Shown here piece after piece: positions 21,389 through 32,403 of a DNA stretch of 64,000 nucleotides. Source of the stretch: Hyparrhenia diplandra. Taxonomy: Eukaryota; Streptophyta; Magnoliopsida; Poales; Poaceae. The DNA lies in the NCBI GenBank assembly GCA_015847255.1, contig JADLZK010010165.1, forward strand, positions 496,001-560,000, read 5' to 3'. The notes beneath the pieces were generated by a model. That model searched no databases. It was not told the DNA's origin and saw only the letters and a list, made by a program, of their open reading frames with translations. A program made the position numbers and the translations under genes. The number at the start of each line of letters is the position of its first letter. The stretch's first letter is position 1.

Positions 21389-22288
21389 TCAAGGCAGTCC
21401 CTTCCCCCAGACTTGCCTCTCCAGTTTCCAATTTCAGTTAGGGTTTCCCAGTCTATAGTTGTTCTGAGTGGGAGAGGTCCAGACAACTATTTTGTGAATC
21501 TGTTCGTAGGAAGCACACCCCTCAGTGTGTGCATGCCCTCTGGGCTTTTGGGGTCAGATCGATTCACCTGTGTGCTGTGATTTTGCTCTGAGATTTTGTG
21601 TTCTTGTGTTCTATTTTCGCAGCTTTTTCTCCTCCCCTCTTTTAGTGCTCGATTCGTCGTTTGTGGATCGTTTTGAGTGATTCTTGTTGCTGCAATTCGT
21701 TCACGACCAAGAACCTAAGTGATTCACCAAAGGAATTTGGTTGAATCCTCTTGTGTCCACGGATTTGAGCAATTTTGTGTTCGTATGTCAAGTTTCTCGT
21801 TTTTCCACGTGATCTGAAATTCCTCTCGTTTCTCTCGGTGAAGGTCGAAATTTCTTTGTGGGAAATGGTCACCTACATGCCTAGATCATCTAGGTTCAAT
21901 CTTGTGACCTGAGGTTTCGATTGGAGAGAGTTCTTGGTGATTTAGTGCAAGGCTTTTCGAAAATCGCCAAGAAATCACGAGCTGTTTTGCTGTGTTCGCA
22001 GGGTGTCCAGTAGTGTTGCAATTCATTTGCGTTTCGGGTTGCAATCGGTAGACCGCAGACAGTCTAGATCTGTTGCAATCAAGTGCCTAGTAGTGTTGCA
22101 ATTCGTTTGTGTTTTGATGTTCGTAGACAGTCCAGACCTGTTGCAATCAGGAGTTCAGCAGTGTTGCAATTCGTTTGTGTGATTTGCTTTGAGGGGACGT
22201 GAGAGCTACAAGGTTGATAATTCGAAAGAATTTTTCGAGGCTCCTATTCACAAACCCCCCCTAGTCGCCTTTTCGGTCCTTCAATATG

Positions 22289-23740
22289 TGAGTTTGAATT
22301 ATATATGTCAGAGAGGATTGGTTTCTTTTCAGTTGTTTATGGACTACTATGGTGAACAAGAGTCAGTTTGTGGTAAATCCTATTGTCCTGTTCGAGTATT
22401 GTAATGCCACTGGCTAGCTGACAGCCAGTCAGTGCAAACATTAACGTAGGGAAAATCCTCAAAATTCTAGCCCTGTGTGCTCGTTTCTCTAGCCTCGAGA
22501 TTGCCTAGCCTGTTATGAGTCAAGAACAGACAGTAATAATTAAAAACCGTCCAGGCAAAATCCTCAAAATTCTAGCCCAATGATTCCCCAATGATTCATA
22601 GATGGTAACAGTTCAGACGGTTTTGGTAACCGCTAGGGCTGCTTTTATTTGTCTTCACCAGCCGTTCAGTTCCTTCAGAAATACTATCATTTCAGAAATC
22701 CTATGTGTTCTGATTTACTTGACAGTTCTGATGATGAATTATTAGCTAGGATGATAACACCGCAGGTAGGTACTAGTGCCTCCTGCAAACACCTACAGTG
22801 ATCCAATACATTTACCAATTAGCAACCACTAATGGAGAAGAAAAACTTTCCTGTCGCGTCAGTTACCAATGATAACAGAAATAATTTCGTTCCTTAACTG
22901 TGAACTGATTGTCGGAAAATATCGACCAGACTCTAGCTCGACTCTGGGAAAGTATACCAACAAACTAGTTCCCACTATTTGAACAAAAACAACTGCAAAC
23001 AATATATTGACCATATATATTTGCATATATAGAACTGTTGAAAATTGTTAGCCTTGTGTTGTGCTAGAGTGCTCGACTACCTTGATATATCATATAACGT
23101 ATAGAACAAGAAACGTATAACATCTTCATTATCGGATATATTTGAACAAAAAACTCAAACCTAAAAGGGATAGTATATATCCGGTAGTGGAAAAACCAAA
23201 GCACGGAGGCCGTGACCATGAGGCACAAGGCGGTGATAGAAACAGATCCTGAATCTACGTGGTGGAAGCTAAGGAAAATTCTCCTCGAGCGAGATGAGCA
23301 TGATGAGGGGGGTTCAGTTCAGATGCGTGCACATACAGTGATCTCTGAGCGATCACGATCGAGTTTCCTTTGCGTCCCCTCGTGAACACGGGCAACTTAG
23401 CTAGCCAGCACGCGTATGTATATTCACGGCGATAGTAATTAAGTGAACTTTTGAGCGGTGCCTGAATCTGATGATGCCGTGGTTTTCCTTTTGATTTGGA
23501 CATCGAGTTCTGTTCGTTTGTGCCGTAGTCTGTTGTCAGCAGTTAGTTTACCATTGGCCAAGCTCATATATATTAACAATTATTCGGTCAAAAAAATATA
23601 TATTAACAATTGCCCGGGTGAAAAAAAAGTACATCCTAGGTTTGAATTTTGCGAGCATGCTATAATAACAAAAATTCTGGATGTTTCATATCAGTTTCAC
23701 ACCCAAATTAGATGTGTGGTAAGAATTAAGTGAAAGTCTT
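22289..23740. other. CACTA 3' remnant and unassigned AT-rich DNA
   Basis: It continues the sequence interrupted at 9219. An AAAATCCTCAAAATTCTAGCCC phrase is repeated (about 22452 and 22557), and ACGGTTTTGGTAACCGC resembles CACTA subterminal DNA. CCGGTAGTG at 23181-23189 could be a CACTA right terminus, but no partner is visible. The only ORFs are short and unconvincing. Confidence 0.35.
23566..23611 (+). mobile_element. Ultra-short retroposon scar with 16-bp target duplication
   Basis: ATATATATTAACAATT occurs at 23566-23581 and again at 23596-23611. Between them lie only 14 bp, ATTCGGTCAAAAAA, an A-tailed end. This fits a LINE-type insertion truncated to its last few bases. Confidence 0.55.
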
Positions 23741-24620
23741 TCTCTCTCTCTCAGCCCCCATAGCGCTCCTCGATGAGGGCGACTCGAGGGTCGACCGACC
23801 GGAGCCGCCCGGGGCCTCCCCTCACACCACACATCTTCGGCTGCCACCTCTGCCCTCCAGCGTGCAGCGGCAGCAGCCTGCACAACCGGCCACCGTCGCC
23901 GCCACTTCCTCCCTCCCCCACCATTACTCCTCCACCTGCCCTTGCTACACGTTTCTCTAGCGGGTCGACCGGCCGACGAAGTGAATCCACCTTCCCTGGG
24001 GCTCGATCTGGCTTCCAGAGGCCGATGATGGGCTCCTCTACGACGCGACTTCTTCTTGGCTTGACTAGGTACCCGGCGCCTTGCGCTGGTGCGTGGAATG
24101 GCTTCCCCCCTTACTCTGACAAGTCGGCCAGCCGGCGGAGCCTTATCCGCCCTCCCGAGTGCTGGACCTAGCATCCCCTGGCTGGTGGCAGCTTCTCCTA
24201 GTGAGAGCGCGGTGGCGGTGTGTGGCCCCTTCCTCCCTCCCAGGGCCGTATTTGGCCTCCTCACCCCCCCGGGGCGCGGGGTGGCTCTTTGGGTGCCTCT
24301 CCCGCCTCCGGCGGGTCGGACGGTGTTGTGCCTACACACAGTGTGCAACTTGTAGCCGGCCCAGGTAGGGGTGTCTGTCTACATCATCCCTCGGCAGATG
24401 TCCCGCCACGCTTCGCGCCTTGCCCACACTACATAGTGGCGGTATGCTTTAAGTGGTAAGCGATGTTCCCGTCGAAGATGAGGCGCCAATGGTGACTTCG
24501 GGAACCTCCAGATCTGCTGGCTCAGTCCTTTGGAGGTGCTCATAGGGGTAGGGTTTACGTACTTGTCGAGCGTGTCGAGGCGCGTCTGTGTTGTACTGTG
24601 TAACCTCAAGAAAAAAAAAA
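23741..24620 (+). other. GC-rich segment ending in an A-tract, possible truncated retroposon
   Basis: A C/T-rich start (CTTTCTCTCTCTCTCAGCCCCC) leads into about 850 bp of GC-rich DNA. It ends TGTGTTGTACTGTGTAACCTCAAG plus ten A (about 24611-24620). The composition contrasts with its AT-rich flanks. Frames on both strands are open by composition only (for example a 220-codon minus-strand frame) and I trust none of them. The A-tail suggests a reverse-transcribed insertion, but I found no target duplication. Confidence 0.3.
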
Positions 24621-25134
24621 CTCTAAATAGGGCACCAACATATAGATAGCATTTTTATTAGTAGAAACTTAGCACTAGTTTTATATCTTTCCAATTTAAA
24701 TTAATTATGAACTTTTAGAGATCAGACCCAATTATGAATTCACTCAGGACGCGCGATTTCTACGTGAACAGTACCTGCGGACAGTAGTCTGAACGCTCAG
24801 GGCTCAGCTCTTGCATCCACCTTTTCTTCCATAGAATATTTTTGTTGGCCATTCGATCGTTTTTTTTTTATATTTTTTTTGACAAAGATGGCCATTCGAT
24901 CGTTGCTTCTTGTCTGATGCAAACAAGGTATTTCTTTCGTTGGACGCAACCGAATTTAAGAGGGAAAGAAGAACATGGTGCCCCTCGTGAATTTTCTTCA
25001 CATAACACACATGATGCAGCATACTATTCCTTACTTGAAGTTTGAGGAACCCGGTGGCGCTGGCCAATATGTAAACAGGGCTGCAAGTGAAGTGATGTCG
25101 CAAATCCGGCCGGCACACTGCAGCAGGGTTTGCC
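24621..25134. other. Upstream region of the ankyrin-repeat gene
   Basis: Ordinary AT-rich intergenic DNA grading into the 5' flank of the gene at 25135. A CCAAT motif lies near 25063; I see no convincing TATA box. A retroposon scar sits at 24846-24904. Confidence 0.4.
24846..24904 (-). mobile_element. Second ultra-short retroposon scar with 16-bp target duplication
   Basis: TGGCCATTCGATCGTT occurs at 24846-24861 and 24889-24904. The 27 bp between are T-rich. On the minus strand they read TCTTTGTC followed by A-rich sequence, again a bare retroposon tail. Confidence 0.6.
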
Positions 25135-25562
25135 ATGGATAATAATGCAGCCACTCCACCTTACACACCACCCATGCACCCTGAGCTTCTCATGGCGGCA
25201 TGCCATGGCTGGTATGGGCAACTGACGAGCCTTCTCAACGAGGAAGATCATCAAGCCGTACCTATCGAGCACCGTCGTCGACGTCCTAGCAACTTGGCCG
25301 CCCCCGATGCATCCCAAGCCGCCACAGTGTTCGTTGAGATCGATACCATCGATCGCAGCAACACAAGCCCACCACCATTGCCGTTGCCGGCGACGACGAT
25401 GACGCCGCTTCACCTCCAAGGCGTCACTTCAGACGGGGACTCCGCACTCCACGTGGTAGTAGCCGCCGGAGACGACGACAGGCACCTGCGCAGCGCCATG
25501 GTGATCTGCAGCAAGGGCAGGCACCTCTTGGAGGCACGCAACAAGGGGAGGAGCACGCCGCG
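25135..25562 (+). pseudogene. Ankyrin-repeat (PGG/ACD6-type) gene, exon 1 part 1
   Basis: The ATG has a CCATGG context. The protein opens with M-H-P-E-L-L-M-A-A-C-H-G near residue 14, continues with D-S-A-L-H-V-V-V-A-A-G-D-D near residue 100, then I-C-S-K-G-R-H-L-L-E-A-R-N near residue 123. That is the N-terminal pattern of grass ankyrin-repeat proteins that usually end in a PGG membrane domain and often act in defence or cell-death signalling (family knowledge, not seen here). The reading frame stops making sense at 25562, where a LARD-like LTR begins. With one CCGCG copy it continues at 36808 as T-P-R-H-V-A-V-R-A-G-N. Downstream ankyrin repeats and the PGG domain are not in the window. Confidence 0.75.
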
Positions 25563-28500
25563 TGTAACACCCGTGTTTTTGCATCATTTTAAAATTCACT
25601 AAAAATTTGAACTTTTCGAATTACAACTAAAACCTGATTTATTTTTTGCTGAACCGAACCCGTTTTTGAAAACCTGCATTCGAAATCCCACCATATAGAA
25701 AATTAGGTTTCTTTTTTGTTGCTTGTTGAACTTTATGGTGACCAAGGATGCAAGGTAAGTCTAGATTCAATTATGGAAAATATTGCATGAGAGTGACTTA
25801 CGAATTTTCTCTGGGAATAATAAATACCGAAACTTCGTGTGCCCCATAAATATATATGAATATTTTATGAGCACAATAAATAAATATTCTCGACAATAAA
25901 AGTCGAGAGAAATATAAATGTGCTTGTATAAATATTTATAGTATATACACCACACATGAAATAATAGAATGGGGAAGAAGTGTGTACACAAATATATTTA
26001 TATTTGTCTGAGCACCATTAGATAAACATTCTCCTGAGTGAAAGTCAAGAGAATATAGTCTCATGAGCTTCTGCAAATATTTGCAAAATATATTATTACA
26101 CACATATGAGGAATAGGGAGAGAAAGAATAAAAGAGAAAGGAGAAATAGGAAAAGAGAAAGGGAATAAAAATTCAGAAAAGAGCTCTCGGGCTCACTTCC
26201 CCTTTTCCTTCCCTTCTGGCCCGGCCCACCGAGCCCTCCTCCTTCCCTTCCCTTCTCAGTAACGCGAGTAGGCCGGCCCAGCATCGAGTCCAGTCCAGCA
26301 CCGAGCCCGCTGCTGCATCCCTTCCTCCTCTCCCACGCTGACGACCGGGCCCCACCGCGTCGTCTCCTACCTCCCGACGCGGAGCGACGGTACCGTGGCC
26401 CCATGACGCACAGCGCGAGGACGAGCACACAGTAGAGGCACTAACCAGCTGATTGAGCCGTCACATCACCCCTCGGCCAGCGCAACGCACAGGGGAGCCA
26501 GCTCACTCCCTGCCTTAAAGGCCATAGAGCGCTCGGCGACTTTGCCGCCGCCACCGGCCACGCGGACAGCAGGAACGCCGGTGGCCGCATCCACCATGCC
26601 AGCCAGTCTCGAGAGGAGCGTGGACCGAAGGACAGTGGGGGCGCTGACTTCGCCACAGAGCCGCCTCGTCATCATCCCACTGCACAAGGCGCCGGGTCGA
26701 CGAGCATAGTCACGCCACGGACGCCATGCCACCCCGACGGACGACAAACTCCGTTGTAGAAGATGTGACCGGACGACGCACCGCCGCCGGAGCACGTGGC
26801 GCACGCGGAGGACAGCCCAAATACATCGAGCTCCAGCTGGAAGCCATCGCCGTTCAGGACGCCGGTCGGAAAAGATCGCGACCCCGAAAATATCTCCCCG
26901 CGAGCTTGCCATGGCCGTGCCTATAAATAGCCACCATCGGACCCCGATCGAACCCGCCCCTTCACCGAAGCTCCGCCCACTCGGGAACATGCGGTGCTCT
27001 CGCCGGCTTCCCCTCTCCCCTTTCCTCTCGCGGAATCGCGTTGCCCCAAATCGGGACCGCCGCCGCCGTCGGTGAGGAAACGACGACTCCCGACGATTGA
27101 GGCCTCCTCGGGCGCCATCTTGGTGAGTCCATCGGGTCCCGCACATTCCCTCCTTCGATTCCTCCCTTTCCTCTTGGTATGTTCTTTGTGTAGCCGAGTT
27201 CACACGCCGCCGCCACACAAGCGCCGTCCCGCGACCGCCGCCCGTCGAGGAAGACAACCCCTTCCGCCACCGTGGTGCCGACCAACGCGCCACCGCCGGG
27301 CGAGGCGGGCAGAGGCTCTCGCGACGAAAAGACGGCAAATCCGGCGAGGCTCCGCGGCACCGCCGCCGGGCTCGGCGGGGCGGGCCGCCCGCGACGACGT
27401 CGCCACGCCGTGACGCCGCCGCGAGCCAACGAGAAGGCGCCACGCCGCCATTCCGTTCCACCCGGCCCGACGCCGTCACGTGCCACCGGAGCCCCACCGT
27501 GACACACGTGGCGCTGATGTGGCAGCCACCGCGGGCGTCCACGTGGACCCACGTGGCACCCACGCGTATAGAGCCCCTCCCGTGTACACTATGTAAATTA
27601 CTAGGTACACCCGTATGTGTACGGAATGTTATAAGTCACATTTCCGGTTCGAAAAATTTTAAAAATTTGTAAATTCATTATTTAATTTATAGAATTTTAT
27701 CATGTAATTAGTTCTATTTTTATTACATGATAAAATTATTATATAATATTACCCTAATGGATTAATTAGGGATTAATATTGTATAATTCATAACTCATGC
27801 ATATAAACTCCGTTTCGCGTGAAACGACTTCCATAATTCATCTAAAATCTAGCTCTATGCATCTTACCCATTGCCACCATAATGTTCTATGTTTGTTTTA
27901 TATGCCATAGTTCAAGCTAGGTTATCGCCAGACATAAAGTAGGTTCGACGACCCGATTAGGAGCTTCCCGTTCGGGCAAAGCTAGGAGCGTTCGACGCCG
28001 TGCCGATTCGTAAGAACCTCCCAGGCAAGTCCTTACCCCCCTAATCATGACCTTAATATGATGATATAATGATGATGATGATGATAATCGGATTAGTATA
28101 TAGTGGTATGAGCCTGATAACGTAGCTATGGAGCTAAGCCGGATGACGTAATCATCCACGTTATCTACGCTCATACGTTGTAATTAAGTATAACCTAAGA
28201 TCGCCTAATGAACCCTAACCAACAAAGGAGGTGGGTGATAGTAATTCATTGTGAGATGGGTTACTACGGGAATTGCCGTGAGGGGATTCCTGCGGAGAGA
28301 TACTCGCCTCCCTAAGGACCGGTTCATAGACCTTCTACCTAGTGCGATATTTCGTACAACCACACGCCGAAATAGGGTGGCTTGATTCACACCCCGTTGG
28401 GTTGAGGTATAGTTGGGAGCCAAGGTGGCCGGAGTAGGCAAACGATCTATCGGGAGCTGACTCGGATGCTATGTGATCTTCCGAGGTCGGGTTGGCGTGG

Positions 28501-29412
28501 TTGCTATGTGATCCTCCACGTAAAACAATTGGCGCTTTGATATCGTATACAAACTTATGAGTTGGCGGATGCTAAGTGATCTTCCGCGATGCTATGTGCT
28601 AATGGGGTGCTAAGTGATCTCCCCATTCCCCAACCCCCGAGAAGTCATGGAGAAGATTATACCAATATACCTAGAGTAGCACTCAAGCGGGTACGGATCT
28701 CGTTGGACCTCTGTCGACCACTGATCATGGAAGAGGATGTGTCCATCGTGTGGGGAAATTTGTACAACCTCTGCAGAGTTTATTGAATCTATTCGAATAG
28801 CCACGTCCTTGGAATGGGCGAATGCTAGGAAAGAACATCTATGATTAGAAATAACTAACGTTTGTGATGATGTGAAGGTGATGACCAGATGAGATAACCC
28901 CGGGAACTAGCGAGAGCAGTTTTTTGAGACTCGCTAGGGCCCAAACCCTTAATATACCAAACCACCCCCCGGGTTTGGACTTGCCGGTACCTTTATACTC
29001 ACCCCTCTGTTTTTTACGAGATATCGGAATATCCGAAGGTAAGGTCGCTGTCAAAGTAGGAGACCAACGACGTAGGAGTTTACAAGACGTTGCTTAGGAG
29101 AAAGACGTAGAAGCCCAGAATTTCCATCCGCGCTCAAGTTGCCTGTGGAACATGGAGTTGTGTCCAGACGGTCTAGCACCTTAGCAGACCCGTCACAGAT
29201 AAACCACTGCTTCACAGTTGGCTACTCTGATCAATATAATCCAGAGTGGTGTCTTCATCACCGCTGTAAGATCTTCTATCCTATGTCAATATATGCTCGG
29301 AATAGTTTATCTATAACTGATTTCCATTTACTGTGACTCGGTAAACGTATTGGTAGCGTGATCCTGGCGCCAATACGCGAGATTAAGGTCCCATTAAAAG
29401 TGGGGCGTGACA
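25563..29412 (+). repeat. 5' LTR of the LARD-like element
   Basis: 3850 bp, TGTAACACCCG...GGGGCGTGACA. The first part is AT-rich, the middle (about 26180-27560) is very GC-rich with a TATA box at 26921, and the last part is AT-rich again. Five diverged copies of GCTA(T/A)GTGATC(T/C)TCC lie at about 28466-28625. Long antisense and sense frames in the GC-rich part (up to 365 codons) are not preserved in the other LTR, so I treat them as chance. Confidence 0.9.
26921..26930 (+). promoter_or_regulatory. TATA box in the LARD 5' LTR
   Basis: CTATAAATAG about 1.36 kb into the LTR, preserved in the 3' LTR at 34360-34369. It probably marks the U3/R region. Confidence 0.65.
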
Positions 29413-29558
29413 GAGTGGTATCAGAGCCGAGCTTGACCGTATAGGATGGAATAACATCTGGATTAAATTATTGGCACATACTTCTAAAAATTTTACTTAA
29501 GGATATCTACTTAGAGACTTGAGCACCAATCCGATACCCCTATGTTGATTACATCTCG
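29413..29558 (+). other. Primer-binding site and leader of the LARD-like element
   Basis: TGGTATCAGAGCC starts at 29416, complementary to the 3' end of initiator tRNA-Met. The leader before the first ORF shows nothing else notable. Confidence 0.8.
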
Positions 29559-29909
29559 TTGACATTATACTTGATGCAACAGATGGACGGATGGTCATAC
29601 ACAGATGGACTGACCTTTGGGACATTTCCAAAGCTTCTTTGGGATATTCTCTCACAACTAGGGTACACTCAGAAGCCTCAGTACTACTACCGAGTGTCTT
29701 ATGAGAATGGAATACCCGAATGTGTGATGCAACTGCACATCCCGATGTTTCCACATCGCGAAGGGCACAGGATTTTCCTTGAACAAGGAACAGAATTATG
29801 GGACACTTGCCAGAAGCTTGCATTAAGAGCCCTCCAGGCCTATTGCAGAGAGTACGGAAGTCAACTAGAAGACGCCCACGTCAGAAAGAAAAGAAGGCTT
29901 CACTACTGA
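29559..29909 (+). CDS. LARD ORF1, small protein of unrecognised family
   Basis: 116 codons; internal starts at residues 6 and 9 are possible. I do not recognise the family. Visible landmarks: T-F-P-K-L-L-W-D-I-L-S-Q-L-G near residue 27, P-Q-Y-Y-Y-R-V-S-Y near 43, C-V-M-Q-L-H-I-P near 57, then A-L-R-A-L-Q-A-Y-C near 91 and a basic R-K-K-R-R end. The order F-P-x-L-L-(W/Y), x-L-G, Y-E, C-x-V/M and A-L-x-x-L/Y-C matches the start of the larger ORF at 31331, so both are probably copies of one domain. It lies between the primer site and an AATAAA signal (about 30250), and would be made from the LTR transcript. There are no zinc-finger, protease or RT motifs. Confidence 0.6.
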   Translation: MTLYLMQQMDGWSYTDGLTFGTFPKLLWDILSQLGYTQKPQYYYRVSYENGIPECVMQLHIPMFPHREGHRIFLEQGTELWDTCQKLALRALQAYCREYGSQLEDAHVRKKRRLHY

Positions 29910-30244
29910 AGACCTGGCAAAACCCAAAACAAGTCCTCATTGCCTCAGTGATTGTGCAAGAGTACCTTGAAGCAAGATCCCACAAGGCACCGTATGTGAC
30001 AAGTCCTAGTTAAGTAGTGATGTCCTAAGTTAAGCAGCCACAGTTGCATGCTTGTTGTAACTACGAACCTTGTTGCTAGACTCCAGTAGCAATGCTAGTA
30101 GTTGCGAGCCGTTATGGTAACCCATGGTTCTAGTCTTAGTAGTAGCGAAGTCGCACGATAAATCGTCATGACAGTCGCAATGTGTGATGTGACCTTATAT
30201 CATCTATGAAACTGTCTGTGATGTAACATATTGTTGCGCTTGTT

Positions 30245-30256
30245 TGTTTAATAAAA
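30245..30256 (+). terminator. Possible polyadenylation signal after LARD ORF1
   Basis: AATAAA within GTTTAATAAAATGTTGTG, about 340 bp after the ORF1 stop and followed by T-rich sequence. Called from the motif alone. Confidence 0.3.
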
Positions 30257-31196
30257 TGTTGTGTTTCTTTTCAATCCTATGCAAAATTTTCCCATTATTG
30301 CTACTTACAGTAGTCGATGAGAAGGAAATTTCGATAGGATCAGTGAACGTACTGAAGGTTCCCTCAAGTCACGATTAATAAGACAAGTTTCCCTATAAAC
30401 TTAGTTCACCGTGACTAACTTTTCATTCGTCTCACACCAGGTAAGTTTGTGTTGTTTCCCAACACCGGTGTTACTAGGATACCCCAAAGTCTATCCCTAC
30501 TTAAAATGCTTGCTTTCCTCTAATCCTTAGTTAGGTAGATCCCTATCGTACCTTGTGCTTTTCCCTCCCACTCCCTTTCTAGACCAGGTAGAATAGGAAC
30601 TAACCTGCAGGAACGTGAAGACAACCAGTAGACTCCACGACTGTAGCCGTTGAACCACACTAGTGTTCCTCCCTACAGCCGTCACACGCCGTCGTCTCAG
30701 TGTTACTGTGCCGACGACCGTGCAACATTGCTGACAGGCTGTCACCTCAATGCCGAAAGCTGCTGATACCTTTGTTACCCACGACCCCAAACCACGACCG
30801 TCGGAGCAGATCAAGATGACATGCAGTTCGAGTGACAACCAATGCCAGAATGCAAGCCGAAGCCGAAGATTAGCATCGCAGCGTAAGATAATCGAGGACT
30901 ACGGTGAATGAGGGCGGTCATCAAGCCCATAAAAGATATTTATGCCCGAAAGCAAACAGATATTCCAGAAGCATACAAAAATGCCAGAAAGCAGTATGCC
31001 GACAATAGAGAAGACGCACAGTTTCCACTATAGGGAATCCACCGGCCAAGACCACATAGTCCCCATGACCACACCACTATCGCAAGGTCAATGGATACAG
31101 GAGACTCACTCCCGTTCCTTCCACCATACACCACAACACCCCAGCCACAATACTAGTCGACCAAGCTTCTCCCAGAAGCCATCCCCTTCGACCCAC

Positions 31197-31205
31197 TATA
31201 AAAAG
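31197..31205 (+). promoter_or_regulatory. Internal TATA box upstream of LARD ORF2
   Basis: TATAAAAAG at 31197, followed by a C-rich leader (CACCTCCGACCCACTCC) and by the ORF2 start 130 bp downstream. This layout looks like a plant Pol II promoter inside the element. Confidence 0.45.
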
Positions 31206-31330
31206 AGCACCACCATTGCTCTCACCTCCGACCCACTCCAAACATTCCACTGCTAGCCTCCATCTTTCACCCTCTGCCATCACCCTCTTTGCCATCCAAT
31301 CACCGAGAACCATCACCAAACACCGCCAAA

Positions 31331-32071
31331 ATGGCCGGCACTTGGGTTAGCAGCCAGTGCATCAACACCCCTGGATTTCCCCAACTTCTCTACCACACCG
31401 CACAAAACCTTGGCATCCATGAACTCCCTGAGTATGAGGGTAGCGAATACGAAGAGCGCGGCACCCATCGCTGCGAAGTCACCGTCTACATCGCCAAGAG
31501 CCAAGACTACCCCGCCATCACCGACGACTGGAGTACGACCGCCATTGGTTTTCGCTTCCCCGACACCTACCAAGCCGTCGCTCGCAAGGCACTCCACCGC
31601 CTTTGCCAGATCTACAGGGAGCCCATCGCCCGCACTTCCATGAGGTACCTGCCGCCCGAAGGAAAGAATCACCCCGCCTGGATTGCTCGCCTAGCAGACG
31701 TGCAAGGTCCAGAAGGCAGCCCCGTCATCAAGCACCTACTATCCTACCTGCTCGCTCTTGATGAGCAGTACGACCGCCAAGACACTGCCATAAGAAGCCT
31801 GATTCGCCGAGCCGAACGAGCGGAATGCTACGTTCAACGACTCCTTGCGGAGCACGCCCACGCCAAAGAGCAAGTCGCCACGGCATCTCGCCGAGAGGCT
31901 ACACTTGCCGAGACCCTGAAGGCCATCCATGAGCGACACGTCCGAGAACTGAGGGACACCACCATCGCCCTCCAAGCAAGACGCAGAAGGCACACCACGA
32001 CCGGCCGTAACCTCGCCACCACCGAAGGGATGTTCGCCAACCCCTTCACGAAGAAGAATGAACTCCACTAG
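31331..32071 (+). CDS. LARD ORF2, coiled-coil protein of unrecognised family
   Basis: I choose the ATG at 31331 (CAAAATGGCC, strong plant context) over the in-frame ATG at 31289; this gives 246 residues. The N-terminal half has N-T-P-G-F-P-Q-L-L-Y-H, E-Y-E-E-R-G, C-E-V-T-V-Y-I-A and A-R-K-A-L-H-R-L-C-Q-I-Y, then a P-P-E-G-K-N-H-P-A-W motif. The C-terminal half (from about residue 140) is Glu/Arg/Ala-rich and looks like a long coiled coil, ending basic. The frame is uninterrupted, unlike the gag-pol relics nearby. Similar unnamed proteins are, to my recollection, frequent in grass genomes; I cannot name a function. A TATA box precedes it and an AATAATCAAA stretch follows (about 32288). Confidence 0.65.
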   Translation: MAGTWVSSQCINTPGFPQLLYHTAQNLGIHELPEYEGSEYEERGTHRCEVTVYIAKSQDYPAITDDWSTTAIGFRFPDTYQAVARKALHRLCQIYREPIARTSMRYLPPEGKNHPAWIARLADVQGPEGSPVIKHLLSYLLALDEQYDRQDTAIRSLIRRAERAECYVQRLLAEHAHAKEQVATASRREATLAETLKAIHERHVRELRDTTIALQARRRRHTTTGRNLATTEGMFANPFTKKNELH

Positions 32072-32403
32072 GCCACCATCACCGGCGTAAGACCGACAAG
32101 AAGGACCACCCCTACCTCCGGTCCGGGCACCACCAAGAGAAGAAGCCCCCAGCGCGGAGCCAAGTACCGGACCCGCAGAAGCCGAAGCAGAAGCCACCAT
32201 GACCGATGCTGTAGAACCGGCACTCCCAAGGGAGGTGTAACCGTAGAGTAGCATTACCTTCCGCTCTACTGTTGTACTCCCCTTGAAATAATCAAAATCA
32301 TTGTGCTTGACCCATGACCAATATGCGAGTGCCGAGAAAGGAAATTTGATGGGCGCCTAAACATAAAAAGCCATAGAGCAAATGATATAAGAAGAAAATT
32401 TTT

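Larger units (their letters stand above)
9220..22283 (+). mobile_element. Sirevirus-like Ty1/Copia retrotransposon, complete but defective
   Basis: The borders are TG...CA with a 5-bp duplication ATATG (9215-9219 and 22284-22288). The primer site TGGTATCGGAGC (tRNA-Met type) starts 2 bp after the 5' LTR. The order gag, protease, integrase, RT, RNase H is Copia. Sirevirus hallmarks seen here are the long LTRs, a gag with two zinc-knuckle-like motifs and a lysine-rich block, about 1.35 kb of non-coding DNA after pol, several AAGGGGGAG-type polypurine motifs, palindromic repeats in the LTR, and an LTR end with CTATTCACCCC...CTCTAGTCGCC. It inserted 64 bp after the stop of the CACTA protease gene. 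Stops, frameshifts and a missing 5' promoter make it non-autonomous today. Confidence 0.88.
20604..22283 (+). repeat. 3' LTR of the Sirevirus-like element
   Basis: It is 1680 bp long, starts TGCGAACACATGG and ends CGGTCCTTCA. It holds a palindromic repeat cluster (21043-21181), a TATA box at 21381 and the CTATTCAC...TAGTCGCC terminal region. Apart from the indels described for the 5' LTR, the two copies align closely. Confidence 0.9.

Noticed and set aside
23181..23189. CCGGTAGTG as the right terminus of the first CACTA element
   Set aside because: A nine-base match is too weak without the left terminus or a 3-bp duplication to compare; kept only as a note.
23686..24348. 220-codon minus-strand frame in the GC-rich segment
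   Set aside because: Basic low-complexity sequence with no domain; open frames exist on both strands.
26096..26170. Purine-rich run resembling a polypurine tract
   Set aside because: It lies in the middle of the LARD LTR and is present in both LTRs, not next to an LTR start.
26466..27563. 365-codon minus-strand open frame in the LARD 5' LTR
   Set aside because: It lies in very GC-rich DNA, is Arg/Gly/Ala-rich, and the equivalent region of the 3' LTR is broken by indels into different frames. It overlaps the promoter region and is best seen as a composition artefact.
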